From: Sphingobacteriaceae bacterium | GTDB lineage: Bacteria; Bacteroidota; Bacteroidia; Sphingobacteriales; Sphingobacteriaceae | Direction of reading: 5' to 3' | Length of the DNA stretch: 64,000 nt | Assembly: GCA_029266635.1 (NCBI GenBank) | Contig: JAQSWM010000003.1 | Coordinates: 124,001 to 188,000, forward strand | Part shown: positions 62,463 to 64,000 of the stretch, in pieces | Position numbering within the stretch: position 1 is the first letter of the stretch | How the letters are laid out: the number at the start of each line of letters is the position of its first letter | Translations under genes and position numbers: made by a program | The notes under the pieces: model-generated | The model's input: the letters and a program-made list of their open reading frames with translations, nothing else | What the model was told of the DNA's origin: nothing | Database searches by the model: none

Positions 62463-63047
62463 ATGAACGAAAGTACAGAAGTAATAAATGAATTGCTCGA
62501 AACGATAGGCGTTGGAGCCGCATACCGCAATCCGGCGATTGAACTACTTGAGAAAGGCCAGTCGCGGTACCTGCGTGATTTGAAGCTGAACTTCAGTAGC
62601 ACTCTTGCGTCAGAACATTTGACTGCTAAAGAGATCGGGCTGCTGGGGCTGAGCATCGCTGTGAACAATATCAATAATCTTTTGGGAGATTTTTATGCAA
62701 AGTTTTCCGAAGAAAACGGCGCTACCGCCGAAGAGATTTCCGAAGCTGCAGCCTGCGCATCATTGCTTGCGTCAAATAACGTTTTTTATCGTTTCAGGCA
62801 TTTCACCCAAAAGGAAAAATACACTCAGATTCCTGCCCGCATTCGCATGCAGATCATGGCAAAGCCGGTTACCGGAAAAGAGTTCTTTGAACTTGCAAGC
62901 CTTGCCGTGTCGGCAGTAAATGGTTGTGAGATGTGCGTAAATGCTCACGAAGATTCCCTGATAAAAATGGGCACTACAGAAGAGCGTATTTTTGATGCAG
63001 TGCGGATTGCCTCGCTGGTAACTGCAACTGGAAAAATTATTTATTAA
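62463..63047 (+). CDS. ahpD: AhpD-type alkylhydroperoxidase (carboxymuconolactone decarboxylase family)
   Basis: A 194-residue all-helical protein. NGCEMCVNAHED has Cys155 and Cys158 with His162 four residues on, and Glu143 lies 12 residues before the first Cys. This is the same spacing as Glu118, Cys130, Cys133 and His137 of Mycobacterium AhpD, the proton-relay and redox site. It should pass electrons to AhpC from a lipoyl or other dithiol carrier. The gene is 69 nt after ahpC with a terminator between. Confidence 0.92.
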   Translation: MNESTEVINELLETIGVGAAYRNPAIELLEKGQSRYLRDLKLNFSSTLASEHLTAKEIGLLGLSIAVNNINNLLGDFYAKFSEENGATAEEISEAAACASLLASNNVFYRFRHFTQKEKYTQIPARIRMQIMAKPVTGKEFFELASLAVSAVNGCEMCVNAHEDSLIKMGTTEERIFDAVRIASLVTATGKIIY

Positions 63048-63053
63048 ATGCTA

Positions 63054-63089
63054 CAAGAAGAGGCTGTCTCCAAAGGGCAGTCTTTCTTG
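63054..63089. terminator. Bidirectional hairpin between ahpD and the M20 gene
   Basis: CAAGAAGAGGCTG (63054-63066) pairs with CAGTCTTTCTTG (63078-63089), with one bulged G and one G-U pair. It lies between two convergent stops. Confidence 0.65.
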
Positions 63090-63090
63090 T

Positions 63091-64000
63091 TTAATTTCCG
63101 AGTCGCTTCAAAGCAATATAAGCCATTAGTCCTGTGCTTGTTTCCAGCGCACTTTCATCTATATCAAATGTTGGAGTGTGAACAGATGACGTGATGCCCC
63201 GTTCCTCATTGCGTGTGCCAAGACGGTAAAAACAAGCATCAGCAGCTTGTGTGAAATAGGCAAAATCCTCTGCCGCCATCCAGATATCCAGATCAACCAC
63301 ATTTTCTTTCCCCAGGTAATCTTCGGCGAAAGCCCGCACTTCAGCAGTTAGCTTTTCTTCATTGATCAGAAATGGGTATCCATTCATGATCTTGAAATCG
63401 CAGCTTCCGCCCATGCTCTCGGCTATTCCTTCCGCCATTTTCTTCATCCTCTTGTGAGCCTCCGCACGCCATTCTTCATCCATGGTCCGGAAAGTCCCTT
63501 CCAGGTAAACTTCATTTGGGATAACATTGGTAGCGCCGTTGGCTATCACTTTCCCGAATGACAAAACCGTTGGCAACTTCGGATCCGCCGCCCGGCTTAC
63601 AATTTGTTGCAGCGCCACCAGTATGTGAGCGGTGATAAGCACCGGATCTATGTTTTGCTGAGGCTGTGCGCCATGCCCCCCTCTGCCCTTTACAGTAACG
63701 TATATTTCATCTGTGGAAGCCATGTACTTGCCTGCTCTGAAGCCCACCTTGCCGGTTTCGATCAACGGCATTACGTGCTGCCCGATCACTGCCTGCGGTT
63801 TAGGATTTTCCAATACACCTTCCTTAATCATCAGGCTGGCCCCGCCCGGGAGCTTCTCTTCGGCAGGTTGGAAGATGAATTTTATTGTTCCGCCAAACTC
63901 ATCTTTAAGCTCGTTCAGGATCGTGGCTGTTCCCAGTAATGATGATGTATGAACGTCGTGCCCGCAGGCATGCATCACTCCCTCGTTTTTAGATTTGTAC
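63091..64000 (-). CDS. M20-family amidohydrolase, partial
   Basis: The C-terminal 302 codons of a metallo-amidohydrolase of the IAA-amino-acid hydrolase/hippuricase group; the N-terminus lies beyond the right edge. VMHACGHDVHT has the metal-binding Cys and His, FQPAEEKLPGG the catalytic Glu pair, and GRGGHGAQPQQNIDP the dimerisation domain. AAEDFAYFTQ and SVHTPTFDIDESAL are the final metal segments. Members cleave acyl groups from amino acids; the substrate is unknown. The frame is open to the edge, so the ATG at 63975 is internal. Confidence 0.93.
   Translation of the reverse strand, partial: YKSKNEGVMHACGHDVHTSSLLGTATILNELKDEFGGTIKFIFQPAEEKLPGGASLMIKEGVLENPKPQAVIGQHVMPLIETGKVGFRAGKYMASTDEIYVTVKGRGGHGAQPQQNIDPVLITAHILVALQQIVSRAADPKLPTVLSFGKVIANGATNVIPNEVYLEGTFRTMDEEWRAEAHKRMKKMAEGIAESMGGSCDFKIMNGYPFLINEEKLTAEVRAFAEDYLGKENVVDLDIWMAAEDFAYFTQAADACFYRLGTRNEERGITSSVHTPTFDIDESALETSTGLMAYIALKRLGN

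Noticed and set aside
62123-62674. A 183-codon minus-strand frame across ahpC and ahpD
   Set aside because: It crosses the intergenic terminator and is antisense to two well-identified genes.

Overview
The window is a gene-dense stretch of a Bacteroidota chromosome, most like the Sphingobacteriaceae (Pedobacter/Mucilaginibacter type). Evidence: the response regulator PorX with its PglZ/alkaline-phosphatase-like domain, a protein with a type IX secretion (T9SS) C-terminal sorting domain, a TonB-dependent receptor with an N-terminal carboxypeptidase-regulatory-like domain, ribosomal protein S16 with a long acidic tail, many start codons without a Shine-Dalgarno sequence, and repeated TAnnTTTG boxes, the Bacteroidota -7 promoter element. 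I see no rRNA, tRNA, CRISPR array, insertion sequence or prophage. Most of the window is core genome.

Layout. 1-2710 (-): HD phosphohydrolase, lpxD, lpxC (lipid A). 2808-8136 (+): porX, tsaE, an alanine-dehydrogenase-like gene, msrA and an M16 peptidase. 8182-12069: a secreted alpha/beta hydrolase, def, a small secreted protein, a NifU-like scaffold and mrp. 12184-18351: a GT51 glycosyltransferase with an AsmA-like N-terminal region, an ABC exporter, a phosphoribosyltransferase, psd and a Lys/Cys-rich secreted peptide. 18492-21572 (-): the ribosomal operon rpsP-rimM-trmD-rplS, interrupted between rimM and trmD by a membrane protein/XRE regulator pair with its own promoter. 21668-26176 (-): gmhA, pfkA, a split dsbD and birA. 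26216-29459 (+): rsfS, ftsH and a LUD protein. 29456-33879: a phosphoesterase, glgA, glgC and a broken small membrane gene. 33910-36717 (-): UPF0173 hydrolase, YbaB, a single-domain response regulator and a serine hydrolase. 36861-42397 (+): fumC, a lipoprotein, S1/P1 nuclease, low-molecular-weight phosphatase, hisS and an esterase. 42399-45143 (-): TonB receptor and a Cys/His-rich partner. 45272-47132 (+): a hypothetical protein, cyclophilin and exonuclease III. 47139-50612 (-): a PepSY-like protein, a Gly/Pro-rich protein, and a response regulator/kinase pair. 50731-56401: an RNA methyltransferase, a DUF3127 protein, a T9SS cargo protein and an RprX/RprY-like two-component pair. 56508-63047 (+): glycosyltransferase, clpS, a multi-PAS kinase, GH29 fucosidase, ahpC and ahpD. 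63091-64000 (-): a partial M20 amidohydrolase.

The most informative signals are not single genes. (1) A -7 box or near match lies exactly 4 nt, and in a few cases 5-6 nt, before the start codon of about a dozen genes, which predicts leaderless mRNAs. (2) The XRE/membrane module inside the ribosomal operon has a textbook promoter (TTG, 19 nt, TAnnTTTG) with an inverted repeat over its upstream element. (3) hisS carries two in-frame tracts of 7-bp intergenic-type repeats. (4) ahpC and ahpD are separated by a strong hairpin, and ahpC has the three-cysteine arrangement known from Mycobacterium. (5) A short conserved-looking membrane gene after glgC is split by a frameshift. I did not find a clearly new defence or secretion system. 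The XRE/membrane module and the PepSY two-component locus are the best candidates for undescribed regulatory systems.
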